Notes: generated by a model not told the origin, from the letters alone. A DNA stretch of 64,000 bases from Amphirosellinia nigrospora (GCA_004123355.1 SCHM01000005.1:1054001-1118000), one strand, 5' to 3'; shown: positions 1 to 12,914, numbered from the stretch's first letter. Translations and numbers: made by a program.

Positions 1-3000
1 GTGCCCTCGGAGAACCGGGTGCGGAAGATGCGGTTGGCGTTTTGGAACATGCCATCTTTGAGTGAGACGACGATGAACTGGGAGCCCTTAAAGCGCGTCT
101 TGATGAGGCGGCCGATATTTTGCGTGTGCGACAGATCCAGAGCGGCATCGACCTCGTCAAGAATATACATGGGAGCTGGCTTGAATTGCAAAAGAGCCAT
201 GATGAGAGAAAGGGCAACAAGGGATCTACAAGGTCAATGTTAGCACGCGAGTACATGAAAGTTGATAGACAAACGCAAGGAATGAAAAGGACTAACCGTT
301 GACCACCGCTCAATTCCGTCAAGCTCTGCTTCCATACCTTACCCAAGCAGACCTTGACTTCGAGACCCTCGTTGATCGTCTTGCCTTCGGGCGGATCGAG
401 TTTAGCAAAGCTACCTCCGGGCAGCAGCTCAGAGAAGATCTGGCCGAAATCGCCGTTGACCTTCTTCCACGTCTGCAGAAGGGCCTTCTTCTTGTAATCG
501 TCGAGACTAACGATCGTCTCCTCAATCTTGCGCTTATCGCGGATGACCGTCTTCATCATTGTCTTGAGACTGACCTCTTTCTTCTCGACGCTATCGATCA
601 TGTTCATGACCTTGGGATTGATCTTCTTCTTCATGCCTTGGAACCGCTCCGTTAGGTTCTTTAGAGTCGCCTTGCACTCTGTTATATTCTGCGATTTGAA
701 GTCGTAAGGCGTGCCGGCGCGACCAAACTTGTCCTGCTCGTCCGCTATCCACTCATGTTCTTGCTCCATATGCGCGACAGCCTGTACAGCATTCTGCTGC
801 TCTTTGTTAAACTTCTCGACCTGATGGCCCAACTTCTGCATTTCTAAGCTCTCTTCGGCGATGCGAGCATTCTTTGACCGAGTTGCGTCTTCCAGGGCAC
901 GCAATTCATCATCAAATCCAGTAAGCTTGGCGCGCTCGTCATCAAGCTCTGCTTGGGCAACGTCGTGAGTTTCTTGTAGTTTGGCCTGCTTCTTCGCAAG
1001 GTCTTCGATCTCTTCTTGCTGCGCTTTGATGGCTAACTCAACCTCTAGAAGTTGCTCTCTTGCAGCAGCAAGATCAGAGGAAACCTGTTCAGAGTCTAAT
1101 AATGCATTCTGCAATTCCTTTTGCAGGGTCTTGAGAGTTACGGAATTTTTGGTCAGCTTATCTCTTAGCTTGTCAAGGTTTGCTTGAAGCTCAACGAGCT
1201 TCGAGTCTTTGTTATTCTCAAAATCCTTCATGTCCTTCTCTATACGTTTTACATCGGCACTGGCCTCGGCTTGTCTTTTCTTCGCTTCAGCGCTGTTTGT
1301 TTTCAATTGACTGATGTTGCTTTTCATGTTCTCAACCTCCTGAATAATAGAAGACGACGAGTTGCCGCTGATCTGCTCTTCCGCTAGTTTGATTTCGTGG
1401 GTTTTGAGATCAAGTTCCTGCTTAATCTTACGAGCTTGATCAAGCTTGGACTTCTCACGTGCTATCTGAGCTTGGAGTTCGTGCAGAGAAGCCTCGGCTT
1501 CTTTCAGCTGGCGATTGACATCGTTTAGCTTTTGAAGAGTAACAAGCACACCGCTCGAGTTAGGGGAGCTGCCGCCCGACAAAGTACCCGAAGGGTCGTA
1601 TGCGTCACCTTCGAGTGTTATACTCCTCATCCGGACGCTTGGATCGAATGTGACCCTTTTAGCTGTCTCGGCGTCATGGCAGACAAGAGTATTACCAAAA
1701 ACGTATTCCATGGCAGCAGAAACTTCCTCCTCATACCCGACAAGCGATAGTGCGAGGTCGACTTTCCCTGGCGCAAGCCTTTGTGCTGTTGCAATGGTCT
1801 GGGCAGAGGCTTTAAATGCTGCAATCTTGTTTAATGGAATAATAGTGACTCGTTTTCGTAACTTGCCCCCTTGAAGCAGCTGGGTACCGGTCACCTCACT
1901 GTCGACAACAACATTGTAAAGGCGCCCACCAGCACAAATCTCGAGAGCCGTACCTGCTTCAGTATGGTCCTTGTCTAAAGTGAAGAGCTGGGCAACTAGA
2001 CCTTTCACTTTGGAGCGGTCAAAGTTAGGTGTCGGATCAGCGTAGCTAAAATCGATATTGGCGACCTTGCGTTTGAGAGCATCGGCTTCTTGCCGAAGGC
2101 CTCTAATGGATTGCTGCAATGACGATTGCTTTTTGTACGTTTCTTCCTCTTGCCCGGGCTCGAAGCCCAGTTTGCCGAGCTGCGCCTCGAGTTTCTGCGA
2201 TTGTGACCGCAACCCTTCCAACTCGGTCAGGAGACCAGCATTCTGTTCCTTTGCCTTCTTAGCCCGCGGCTCCTCTTCTTTAATACGCTGTTCTAAGTGT
2301 GCAATTTTCACTTTCGCCTGTTCTTGCTCGGTGGCAGCGGTAGCAGCGCGATTCCTTGCGTCCTGCAGTTGACCTTGGTATCCGCTTTCTTGGCCCTCCT
2401 TGGATGCAACACCAGTTTGTAGTGTCTGGAGTAATTCTTCCTTGGACTCTGCTTCTTGGGCTTGTTTCTCATTCTCCTCTTTCGCTGTGTCGTATTTGGC
2501 CTTGATCTTTTCATAGGCTTTTGTCTTCTCCTGGAGAGCTGCTTCCAATTCTGTGACGTTCTTTTGTACAGAGACCTTACGCTCTTCTTCCTCTCCCTTG
2601 CTAGACTTTTTGAGGTCCACCACAGTGGCTAAGCGAACCAACTCATTTGCATGTTTTTTCACACTATCTTCCAGTGCTTGAGCCTTGCCGCCCTTTTTCA
2701 GCTCCTTGTCGCGCTCTGCCCTGACTCTCTTGACATCCTGTTCGAGGTGAGATATCTCGCTCTTCAGCCTACTAGCTGATTCTTCGAGGTCTTTCTGTCG
2801 TTGTCTCTTTTTTTCGAGATCTGTCTCGGATTGTTCTAACCGTTCCTGGTACCTTACATAGTCATGGGCCACTACCACTCGTGTTAACCTCTCAAGGTCG
2901 TTCTGTGTCTGTTGAAAATCTAGGAATGCGCGCTTTTCGGTCCGTAACTTCTCGAGCTTGGGCTCGATCTCCTCGCGTAGTAACTCGGTTATTTCTTGTA

Positions 3001-3736
3001 GCTTCATTTCCTTCTTCGCCATAGTCTTTAATGCCTTGTCCCTCCGATCCTCAAACATCCTGGTGCCTGCAGCTTCTTCAATCATGGCGAGTATCTCGAC
3101 AGACTTCATATTTAGGACCTTTGTGATCTTGCCCTGCATGATCAAGAAATTGGGGTTGTTGATATTGAGTTGTACGGATTGGAACAGGTTCTGTACGGTC
3201 TGCTGTTGTGCGCGATGTCCGTTGATTAGGTATTTCGACGTACCGCCTAGGACGATCTGTCTGGTGACGCTGATGGTGGCATATTCTTCGAATCCGATGG
3301 GGATTTCTCCTTATCTTTGTTATCGAAGACGATGGTGACGCTCGCTTTCGTAACACCTGCCTGACCGCGCTTGTATATCAAATCCTGTCCGGCGTGCTTG
3401 TCAGCCTCATAATGCGCCTGGGAGCTTCCACACTAGTTGTTCGTACCTGTAAGTTTTGCGCCCGCACAGTTGACATGTTTGTGATGCCCAGCACAAAGCA
3501 AATGGAATCTAGAATGTTGGATTTGCCACTGCCATTGAGGCCGGTAATGGAGTTGAAGCTCTCGTCCCTGTGCGACATCAGCACCCACAATGCGCAGGTG
3601 GGTTGGACCTTGTTTACTCACCATCCTGAGATGACGGTCCTCACCGCATATGATTTGAACCCCTTTGGCTGGTTAGAGTGACATTTCTGGAATTATCAAG
3701 AGCACTTACGTCTATGATAACTTCTATGACCCTCAT
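1..3736 (-). CDS. SMC2: Condensin subunit SMC2 (3' end cut by the window edge)
   Basis: Core ATPase of condensin, which compacts mitotic chromosomes in the nucleus with SMC4. Five exons read on the minus strand: 3736-3710, 3662-3622, 3567-3447, 3384-297 and 225-1; introns of 47, 54, 62 and 71 bp have GT/AG ends. The N-terminus ([15 protein letters not shown]) carries the Walker A motif GLNGSGKSN. Two long coiled coils flank a hinge ([10 protein letters not shown], then [10 protein letters not shown]). The ABC signature LSGGQRS is split by the last intron, and Walker B ([11 protein letters not shown]) follows. About 1167 codons are visible against roughly 1180 in the family, so only the extreme C-terminus lies outside. 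The frame breaks once, at a G4 run (3299-3302 on plus), between [11 protein letters not shown] and [10 protein letters not shown]; one added base restores the rest, so a sequence error is likelier than a pseudogene. The family identification is firm. Confidence 0.96.
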
Positions 3737-4911
3737 GCTGGAGATTGCGACTGTTCGCAGTCGCCCAAAGCCGGTTGTTTGGTGATGTTGGGTTTGGTTG
3801 GTGCCCGTTGCTACGCGTCCCTCAGGTTCCGAAAGTCAACAAAACAATCTCTAGATGGGGGGGTGCCAGGGGGTTCCCACAAGCCACAAATGCCCCTCAT
3901 TTATTCTTCAACAAGCCACATGCACACCTAGGTACCTAGGTACTGGCATTCAGCCCACCAACCCACTTGAGATTGGAAGTGACTCAGGCGCAGCCTGGCC
4001 CCACTTATGCTGCCTATATAAATCTCCCTCCCCCTCAACCTTTCCATTCTCCTTTCCTCTCTTTTCTTCTTTAGCTCTCTTTGCCTTTTGGCTTAGATCA
4101 AGTGTAGTATCTGTTCTTTTCAGTTTAATCTCTGAAACGGTCCCATGTGGACCATTCGTGATTATTCTAATTTTTATCATTGGGGTTGCATCCTCTGTGC
4201 TTGCGCATGATCGCCTTCACTGTGTCCCTGGTATTACACTGCCTCCAGGCGACGCGAACTGCCTTTCATTGCTGCCGTTGGCGGGTCCAACGCTGTGAAG
4301 AAGGGAATATAGCATCCTATTGTGCTGTTGGGATGGTTGTACTTGAATATTCATAGTTTATATTCAACGGGAGGGATGTTGTACATGGTTGTTATAATTA
4401 CATGTTATCTTCCGAGAGACGTTACTTCACTTCGCAAGATCCCAACACGTTGCGTCAGCATTGGATGCGTACTTGTAAACCAAATGGGTACTGATAACTG
4501 ATAACTTCTGTAGTTGTAATAGAAGTTGATACACGAAACCGAAGATACGGGCTTTGTGCTGACAGCTTCGCCATACAAATTTGATAAGGTTCATGCGGTG
4601 GGCCTTGAGTAGTAGCAGCCCACGCGACAATCTCCGGTCATTCCTGAGTAACGTCATCCTTAACCACGTGCATCCCCGGCAGCCTCAAACGTTTTGCGAT
4701 GAGCACTGTACCATAGGCTTCTGATTTTCGGATCTTTTTACACCCCCAGTCATATCAAAACCGGGGAGATAAAAGCAGGAAGAAGGAGGAGAGATTACAG
4801 GCCCAAGCTGCGCACCCACCAACACTCTTAACACCAACACCTCTTGACCGTACACCCAGAGCTCGCCACCCGTTTGCCTAGCACCACCTCACCTGTGAAA
4901 CTGAGCACACC
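3737..4911. other. Divergent intergenic region between SMC2 and the CUE1-like gene
   Basis: No supported gene. It holds a perfect 16-bp palindrome (3926-3941) and a TATA-like TATATAAAT at about 4015, followed by a long pyrimidine tract (4022-4085) of the kind seen at fungal transcription starts. An open frame that ends at 4298 includes a hydrophobic stretch (FVIILIFIIGVASSVLA) resembling a signal peptide, but it has no fitting start codon. A small unannotated secreted-peptide transcript is possible but not shown. Confidence 0.5.
3926..3941. repeat. 16-bp palindrome containing TACCTAGGTA
   Basis: ACCTAGGTACCTAGGT equals its own reverse complement. Its core TACCTAGGTA (3933-3942) recurs perfectly at 8414, 24205, 32375, 51429 and 53016, always outside coding sequence. 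Whether it is a protein-binding site or a short mobile repeat cannot be told from the sequence. Confidence 0.85.
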
Positions 4912-5742
4912 ATGGCGGACGAACAGGTCTCGTTCACCTCGCTAGTCCTTATCGTGGTATTGGGTGGGCTTGTGATCCGATACTTGTTCTTCCCGTCATC
5001 CACAGCAGGCACAGACGCCCAGCGTGGCCGCGATGCCGCCGCCAACTCGAGAGCGCGAGAGGCCGCCGTCGAACGGATACAGCAGATGTTCCCGCAAATC
5101 GACCGGCGCACCATCTTATGGGAGTTGCAGCGTAACGGGGGAAACATGGCGGCGACAACAGAGCGCATACTAGCCGGGCGCATAGATACTGTAAGCCCCG
5201 TGTGCTATTTTCTCCCTTCCCTCGAGTTATCCCTTAGTGGCTGGACACCATCGGGCATGGCTTAACATGGCGAAGTGAGGCTATGGAAAGCTTGGAAGAT
5301 CGGTAACAGCACACTTGGTGGCTTTCTCATGCTTTTATAGCCCGCTACCCTGCTTCGTTTGCCTTCTTTGTGATGAGGTCCAACTAACGCGATGCCCTCA
5401 CAGCCTCCAGTAACATTTCAACCGCCGCCACCACCGAGGTCCATAACTCCCTCAGCCAGGTCACAAGCCGCCAAAGTCCCCTTGCGTCCTGTCGAGCCAG
5501 ACCTAATCACACGATACAAGCTTCAAGATAAAATCAACAACGACAGTGGTAGCAGCAGTTCGGTCGTGGGGTCTGAGCCTGCAGCATCAGGGACCAAGAC
5601 GAAGGCGTGGAGCTCCAACCGTGACGAACGCCAAACGGCCCTCCAACGCAGACGCGACGAGATGATACTGGCTGCGCGGCGGAAGATGGAGGCGAAGATC
5701 GCCGCCGAGAAGGCTGCTGCTTCTGGAAGTGGTAGCACATGA
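4912..5742 (+). CDS. CUE1: CUE-domain ER membrane protein, Cue1-like
   Basis: Likely the fungal Cue1 homologue, which anchors and activates the ubiquitin-conjugating enzyme Ubc7 at the ER membrane for ER-associated degradation. Two exons (4912-5190 and 5404-5742) are joined across a 213-bp intron (GTAAGC...CACAG), giving 205 aa; yeast Cue1 has 203. Residues 8-25 form one membrane segment (FTSLVLIVVLGGLVIRYLFF). A CUE domain follows at about 45-92, with the typical MFPQ motif (VERIQQMFPQIDRRTILWEL) and an ATTERIL end. A proline-rich linker leads to a basic helical C-terminus (RRRDEMILAARRKMEAKIAA) where Cue1 has its Ubc7-binding region. No frame break. The start follows a purine-rich leader and precedes the only membrane segment. 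The Cue1 name is inferred from domain order and length. Confidence 0.85.
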
Positions 5743-6236
5743 AGTTTTTATATACGTACTTAGTAACGTACCTCATCGAATATTGGTCATTTTTGGTGGA
5801 CCGAGAGATAATATACAGTCCAAATTACTCTACGTGCTCTGGCACAACATTCTTGCATGCCCCTATTCCGCAGTGGCGTGTGTGAATACTTTCGATGCCA
5901 GACATCAAGTCCGCATTGTGTCGAAGGTTTAGATCGACAAGTCTAGATTTATCTTGCTAAAAGCTATGCCCCGACCTTAGACGTTAACTGGGTAGAATGT
6001 AAGTGTACACCATAAGAGTGCTTTCTCTAATGTAGTGCCAGCTACCTACTTATCATCAAGAAATGTCTTTGCAGAGGACCCTATGCACCCAAGCCTTAGA
6101 TATCTATATGCATTCATAACCCAAAGAGATTGTTCTCGTGTACTCTTTTCAAACCATGTCTCATGAACTGCTAGCCAATACAATGGCCAACATCTCTATC
6201 AAGTATCCTTTTAATCTAGTCAAATCCAATAGGGCA
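5743..6236. other. Convergent 3' spacer
   Basis: This spacer lies between two convergent genes. Short open frames here show no domain or coding character; I see nothing else in it. Confidence 0.5.
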
Positions 6237-7167
6237 TTAAATCGGCTTCAACTTTGCATCAACCATAGTCAGCCCCTGCCCGATCCCTTCTTGGATGCCG
6301 TATGTGACACCTTCGACAGTCCAGCTGGCCAGGCTACTCATGGCCTTCCCGACACGCCCGTCCTTCATGGCGCAAATCTTGGCGCTAAGGACGACGCTGT
6401 GTTTTCCGACGGCCGTGGCGATGACGAAACCCCTGGACGCAAGCTGTTGGGAGATGTTGTGCTTTCGTTCGTAGTGGGCACCCACGCGGACTACGACCGT
6501 GGCGTATGACAGCACCAGATGTGTTATCACGACGAAGATGGCTACTAGACTTGCAACACATCGCTGCAGTAGTGTGCGGTTCTCAGGAGGAGGCCTCCAG
6601 GCAGTCGCTTGGCTGTTCCTACCATCAGCGAGGTTCGTGTCTGCAATAGACGGCGGGAGGGCCTCCCGAAGTGTGGCGGCCTCCTGGTTGCTTAAGTCGC
6701 TCGGAAGAGCCATTAGCATGTAGACTAGGCCATCGATGTAGGATTTACGGGAGAAGTTTAGGTCTCCCTTCTCGACGTATGCGACGCGCTGCATATTCAT
6801 ACCTACAAGGGAATGTTAGTATGTCTTACGCCATCACCTTCTATAGCAACGCAAAGACCCTACCTTGCTCGGCATACCTCCACCGGATGCTCGAAGCCAC
6901 CGGTAACCCCTCATTATGTTGCGTTGCGACTTGCATCTCGGCATCAACGACCGATTCGGAGTTGACGGCCGTCTTATACACCTCGGCGATTTGGTCCTCC
7001 TGGCGACTCGTCACCACCAGCTCCTCGGTGCCTTGGCCCGTCAATCGACGTCGTAAGGATATGATGGAGAGGCGGTCGGACTGGCGCAGGGATTGGAAGG
7101 CCGATATGCCGGACCTGACCGAAGCAGGGAGTATATCAAAGGCCATGGGGACATCACCCTGGTCCAT
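6237..7167 (-). CDS. Conserved fungal protein of unknown function with one membrane segment
   Basis: Not recognised by name. Exons 7167-6864 and 6802-6237 are separated by a 61-bp intron (GTAGGG...TTGTAG), splicing to 289 aa with no frame break. The first ~100 residues are hydrophilic and helical. The exon junction reads RWRYAEQG-MNMQRVAYVE, and conserved-looking segments (FSRKSYIDGLVYMLMALP) follow. One membrane segment lies at about 183-206 (CVASLVAIFVVITHLVLSYA). The ~80 residues after it include VGKHSVVLSAKICAMKDGRVGKA. The start at 7167 is the first ATG that opens the coding-like frame. The layout suggests a membrane-anchored protein with a large N-terminal soluble part; no catalytic motif is visible. 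Confidence 0.7.
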
Positions 7168-8854
7168 CTCGTAAGTAAGGTTTTCGCTTCGGCACAAGGA
7201 AACCCCGCCGAGCATAGCACGCCTGCTGTATGCCCAGGAACAAAAAAAAGGTGCCAGCACCCACTGGTGTGCTAGTCCCCTACCGGCACCAGAAACAAGC
7301 CGCCCGGGAGAGGTTACTGGCTCCGGGAACGAGGTCTGTCGAGGCCCAAGGTAGAAATGCTGAGGTCCGTCGGGCCAAACTATTTCACTTCGAGCAGTAG
7401 GCACAGGAGTACCTGACTCGGTACCTAAGTAGGTAAGGTAAGATGTAATAGAGATATGCCAATGCTGCAATTCTTCTATCAGGTATGCGTCTTATATTGG
7501 TGAATAAGATCCGGTCTCTGGCCCCGACAACAGAGGAGAGAGAAGATTGAGAAATCCCAGTGACTGCGCCTTTTGAAATCTTCTCGGTTGGATAGACTCG
7601 ATTCCTGTCGAAGCGATATGGGCTTTCGGATGCGATGATTGTTGGGTTGTAATGATTCCTGACTAGCTACTCTCTTCAGATGTCGTAACGGGAAACGCAC
7701 CACGAGTCACAAACGATCGAAAAACAACTGGGGAAATCAAACCGCGTGATGGGAATGTCGAGCTGAATTTTTTTAGAGATGATGTATAAATGAGAGAGGC
7801 ACGTATCGATCTATCTCTATATCTCTCTCTCCTTTTCTCTTTCTATCTATATACTTTTTCCCTCCCGGCCCAAGGTTAGGGTCGGGATCAAGGGTCTAAT
7901 CCAACTAAGCCGCGGGTCCAGGCCCGAAGCTCTCCACCCGCCCTTTACCGGTTCAAAGGTCAGTCGGTAGTGAATGGGAAGAGCGGAGTGGGTTGCTGCT
8001 AAAATCACATGCAAAATTCACTGTGATGTGATATCCCTCCCCTGGCTGATTCTTTCTATGATGAGCGAAAGGAGGAAGATAGACAAGAGGGCGAAAGCAC
8101 CAGCATTCGACAACCGGAATTGCAAGATAAATAGAAATTAAAAAATAAAATAAAATAAAATAATAGATAATTAGAAAAAGAACCCCCAAAAAACTGAGAT
8201 CAGGAACATCCGTTCCCGAATTACGCACGACAACTCGTAATCCTACCTTCCGACAACGCCGCCGCCGCAGGAGCACCGTGTACCACCAACCGTGCCGTAC
8301 AACGCCAGGCAAGTATGTACAGTAAGTATTCGCATTCGCATATGACTGAGGCTGAATCTTAACCCTGCGAACCGTACTGGTATGAATGGCGGGGTTAGGT
8401 ACCCTACCTCAGGTACCTAGGTATTCAATAGGATAGCCCACTATCTGTCGCAAAGTTTAAGCCAGTTCAATGAGAATATTTCGTGGTTAATGGGGCCTAC
8501 TTTGTATGTACAAAGGATCCAATCAGACGGCTTAGCTAGACAGGTGGCGGACATCTGTGGACTTCGAACCCACTTTCAGAGCCAAGGTCTAATAGGCCCA
8601 ATTATTGTACATATAGGTACCTGGTATTTGGAGATAAGTGAATGGCTCGAGCTTTTTTTATATTTTTTAATAGTGGTCTAGCGCCGTTGGAAAAAAAGTT
8701 CGACTCTTATCACGCCGCGCTCTTCGTTATCGTGTGCCGCTACAGCACATACATTGTATAATTTCTCTTCCCTCTCCCAGTCCGCAACCCTTCACTTCGT
8801 CCCGGCTGCCAGCAAAAACACAGCCAGCCTCGATTTTCTGCCTGCCTGCCAGTC
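7168..8854. other. Intergenic region with low-complexity tracts
   Basis: This shared upstream region separates the divergent minus-strand gene and the DEAD-box gene. It contains a CT-rich tract (about 7805-7860), an AAAAT pentamer microsatellite (8141-8161), and a TACCTAGGTA palindrome (8414-8423) in a GGTACC-rich stretch. A minus-strand open frame here with apparent membrane segments (7953-8312) comes from the AT-rich microsatellite and is not a gene. Confidence 0.6.
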
Positions 8855-10928
8855 ATGTTCAAGGCTTCTATACAGCGGCAAGTCCGCTTGGGCAATGTTG
8901 CTCGCCAGTTCTCGACTGTCTCTTTGGTGCGAACCGCTGGTTCCAGGCACCTCCCCGCCCTGCGCCAGATAGCTTCACAGCCAGCATTGTGGCGTCTCGC
9001 CCCAACACATGCTGTATCCCGTCTATACTCGGCCGAATCAGCTGCTGCCCAATCAGAGCGGAAAGGGGAGTTTGCTGCCGTGGAATCGGCCCCCGTCTCA
9101 CGGTTCAGCGAACTATCCCGGCTCGGTGTCAACCCGAACCTCGTCGAGGCTCTGACCAAGGGCATGGGCTACGACGCCATGACTGAGGTGCAAGCTATGA
9201 GCATCAATTCTGCGCTGAAGGGACCGACATGTGAGCCAACCCAACCCAACCCTCTTCGTTGCTTGTTTCACCCTAACTAATCACTTTCATAGGGTCGCTC
9301 AAGCCAAGACTGGCACAGGAAAGACGCTAGCTTTCTTGGTCCCTCTATTCCAGCGCGTGTTGATGGATCAACCTGAACTAGCCGACCGCTTTAACAGACG
9401 TCGCTCTTCCTCGGAAGACATCCGCGCCATTATTCTATCACCTACTCGTGAGCTTGCTGAACAAATCGGTGTCGAAGCCCGCAAGCTGGCCAAGAATACC
9501 GGCATTGTTGTCCAGACCGCTGTAGGAGGCACGCGAAAGCGGGAAGCTCTCGCCCAGATGTGGCGACAGGGCTGTGATATTCTTGTCGCTACGCCCGGAA
9601 GATTAAATGATCTACTCACAGATCCGGATGCCCGAGTGGCAGCCCCCAAGCTACAGGCTTTTGTACTCGATGAAGCGGATCGCATGCTGGATGTTGGCTT
9701 TTCCGAAGAGATGCGGAATTCAAAATCACTACCTGATCCAAGAACAGTGGAACGACAAACTCTTCTTTTCTCCGCCACCATACCCCGAGATGTCGTTCAC
9801 CTGGCTAAGAGCATGGTCCGCCCTGATAACTTTGAATTTGTACAAACAATCAAGGCAGACGACGTAGCAACGCACGAGCGTGTTCCTCAACACCTTGTCA
9901 CCGTCCGAGGCATGGAGAACGTATACCCTACAATCTTCGAGATTGCACAAAAGGCCATAAAGGCGAAAGAGTCTGATCTCCCCTTTAAAGCCATCATCTT
10001 CTTTGCAAGCACCGCTGGTGTTCAATTCGCCTACCAAACCTTCGTCAAGACCTCGCTATTCTCACGTCGCTCTGGACTGCCTTCATTTGAGATCCACTCG
10101 AAGTTGACACAAGCCGCACGCACAAGAAGTGCCGACTACTTCCGCCAGTCCAGGTCTGCCGTTCTGTTCTCGTCCGATGTTACGGCGCGAGGAATGGACT
10201 TCCCCAATGTGACAGACGTCATTCAGGTTGGCCTTCCTCCTGACAGGGATCAATATATTCATCGGGTGGGCCGTACAGGTCGTGCCGGAAACTCTGGCAA
10301 AGGCTGGTTGATTCTCTGTGAACATGAGATAGCAGAAGCACGAAGTCGTCTTCCAGGCCTGCCCATCAAGCCCAACACATCGCTTGAAGCCGCACAGCAC
10401 GTGTTAGGGAGTTCCTCGACATCTGAGGGCATTAACCATATTTTCAGTGAACTAGGTGAGGCATACGGACGGGCGCGCAAGTCTGACTTCCGCGCTATGT
10501 ATCTCGCGTCCCTCGGCCAAAAATTTGGCAGATACCATCGGATCGAAGATCACTTGCTCGCGATGAACAAGTGGTGCACAGAGGGCTTGGGCTGGGCCGA
10601 GACTCCTGCCATAGCCCCTAAACTTGCCCAACAGCGCGGTTTATCACGTGTGCCTGGTATTCGAATCGGTTACGATGAAGACGAGGAAGAACCATATACT
10701 AGACGTGAGCCTGGCAATAACTTTGGTTCACAATCCAATTTCGGCCGTGATAACAACAGAGGTTTTGGTGATCGCCATAACGACAATGGTTTCGGTCGGC
10801 GCGATAACAATAGAGGCTCCGATCGGCGCGATAACAACAGAGGCTTCGGCCGCCGTAATAGTTTTGAGGACAATTTTTCATCGCGCTCTGGTGGTGGATC
10901 GCAACACAGCCGCCAGGCCAGCTTCTAA
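8855..10928 (+). CDS. MSS116: Mitochondrial DEAD-box ATP-dependent RNA helicase, Mss116-like
   Basis: RNA helicase/chaperone expected to act in mitochondria on intron splicing and translation, by analogy with Mss116 and CYT-19. Two exons, 8855-9230 and 9293-10928, flank a 62-bp intron. The N-terminus is rich in R, S and A without acids, as in a mitochondrial presequence. The DEAD motifs occur in order: I AKTGTGKT, Ia PTRELAEQ, Ib TPGR, II DEAD, III SAT, V ARGMD and VI HRVGRTGR. The C-terminal tail is low-complexity, with repeated RRDNNRGFGRR units suited to RNA binding. The exons only join in frame if one base is restored near 9219-9223, turning KGPT into the family motif KGTD-MVAQ; this gives 670 aa. 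Mitochondrial location and the Mss116 name are inferences, the helicase family is certain. Confidence 0.92.
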
Positions 10929-12914
10929 ACGAGGCAGCTGTTCTAAGCTCAACATTTACGAAGCGTTTGGCTCTCTACCATGGCGTGAACAAACTTGCAT
11001 TCACACAAGCTCACGTTATCATACTGTAGATATAATAGGCCCTGAGATCATGTACGACACCAAAGATCCGGATAACAATCATTTATAATGAGGCGTTAAT
11101 GGAGTTAAGGATTTCGCCTTTGAACGAGGTACAAGCGGGCGATCGGGGCATTGGGTTGCGTTCTAACACAACGCAAGGTATGAGCGATTGATTGCCGAAA
11201 TCTCTACTTCATTATGTGTATGATACGAGGGAGGTGGATGTTGTATAAACAACTAAAAGGCGGTCATTCAGGGAACGACGCGTTAATCATGAAGTAAAAC
11301 TATTCAAAAGTTCACGCACGTATCGATGTGATGAATACCTCTCTGCTGAAACCTCCTCTTGTCCCTTGAGTGAATGCGTGTATTGCTAAGCAATAGCTAC
11401 TAAGGCCTTCATCGCTAAGGAACAATTCCTCCTGACTAATTCGCACCAACTTCAAGCTCGAAAGAGTTGGAACGTAAACTCTTGTTTGGGACCTCGGTAC
11501 GGGCCACTCATTGAACAGCTCGGGCCTCCCGCACACAATCGCACCTGGATACATATCAACACTATCACCAACTTCTTGTGCCCCAAGTGGGAAATTGAGT
11601 GGATGATTTGATTTCGCATTCGTTTTCTGTGGTGTCAGTAAGGCGATCGCAAGTAGTCTGCTTTGGGCTCGGGACGGGTTTGCAACGTTTGAGAGTTACA
11701 AGAATCGAATCGGAATCGGACGGTATGTTATGCGTATTTGAGTCACGTTATTCACGGATAGTAGGGGAATCTTGATTGGTATTCTCGCCGGGGAGGCTTT
11801 TCATGTAAAACTTCAATGATCGGCATTTTTTTGGTGGTGTTATTTAGGCTTGTGAGGAGGAAGAGGGTATGTGAGAAAAAGAAAGGCTTAGAAGTGTCTG
11901 TTACACAAATCTAGCTCGACAGACTCAGGATACGAGGCTGACGAGTCGCACGAATCTCACGAGTCTCGGAGTCTACGCCGAGGCACCGAGACAGGTCAGG
12001 CTCCGGAAGCACACGTCTGCGGAGGTCCGCGAGACTATGGGAGTGAATATGAGACTGCTGGGATATAAAAGCGTAGAATCTTCCAGCCTGGTAATGTGGA
12101 AAAGATAGATCTTCGTGACGCCTTTGGCACCATAGTTGTTTATTGGCTAAATTGATAGCATTCCAGGCCCTCTACTTGAGCTCTTGTTACACCAAGAGGC
12201 GAATAAGCAATAGATAACGCAGGCAATAAACAGTAAACAGTTTGGAATAATCATTGTAATAATCATTACATGATATAGTGTCGCGTATAAGTGGATACAT
12301 ATACCGTTAATACTCCGAGAGTATTAACGGCGTGGTTTTTATTCCGTGAGATATAGGCACACAGACGTAGACAAAAAGACTCCCTGTATGTACCTAAGTC
12401 GGATGATAGATATCGGGTATGGTTGCCCCTCATGCAACAACACTTGTCAATAAAGTCCATACTCTCAGGCGTGATTCTAGGCTAGGGGGCGTGTAATAGA
12501 CCGGGAGGTGGATGCGCGACTTGAAAGCGCTGTCGATAGTCCTGACGCGGGTTGCGGCCCTATGCCGAAGATTGATCCTATATCGACTTTTTGACCTCGT
12601 GGCTGAAGGAGCAGAGTGTCGCTAGGGCTCAGATAGAGGGCTTGGAATTGTTTCAAATTGAGTAGCAAGCAACTATGGTGCCAAAGGGGCCATATAGATC
12701 TTAGTTTCCTATTCTCCAGGAGGGAGGATTCCATGCCCTTTTATGCTCAGAATCCTCCTCTCCTTTCCTACAGCTTCGCGGACCTCCGCCATCCTAAAGA
12801 GAGACCTGTGTAGCCAGAGAGCCGAGTGAATCGGTTCTAGAGTTCAGCTTCAGTGTCTGCTTGAGACTCACAATAACTTCGTACGACTGCCTCAGCCTCG
12901 TAGGGTAGTATTTA
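10929..12914. other. Gene-poor spacer
   Basis: No convincing gene. Short open frames on both strands lack recognisable domains. A perfect 12-bp hairpin lies at 12304-12330, and a CGAGTC-rich segment with repeated ACGAGTC and CTCACGAGTC words lies at about 11935-11985. Confidence 0.5.
12304..12330. repeat. Perfect 12-bp inverted repeat (hairpin, 3-nt loop)
   Basis: CCGTTAATACTC, the loop CGA, then GAGTATTAACGG: all 12 positions pair. It sits far from any recognised gene end, so it is not an obvious terminator. It may be a remnant of a small palindromic element. Confidence 0.85.

Noticed and set aside
3855-4298. Plus-strand 147-codon frame with a signal-peptide-like stretch
   Set aside because: The only hydrophobic part lies far from the start and no in-frame ATG precedes it sensibly; kept only as a remark on the spacer.
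7953-8312. Minus-strand open frame with apparent membrane segments
   Set aside because: The hydrophobic stretch is the translation of the AAAAT microsatellite and AT-rich flanks.
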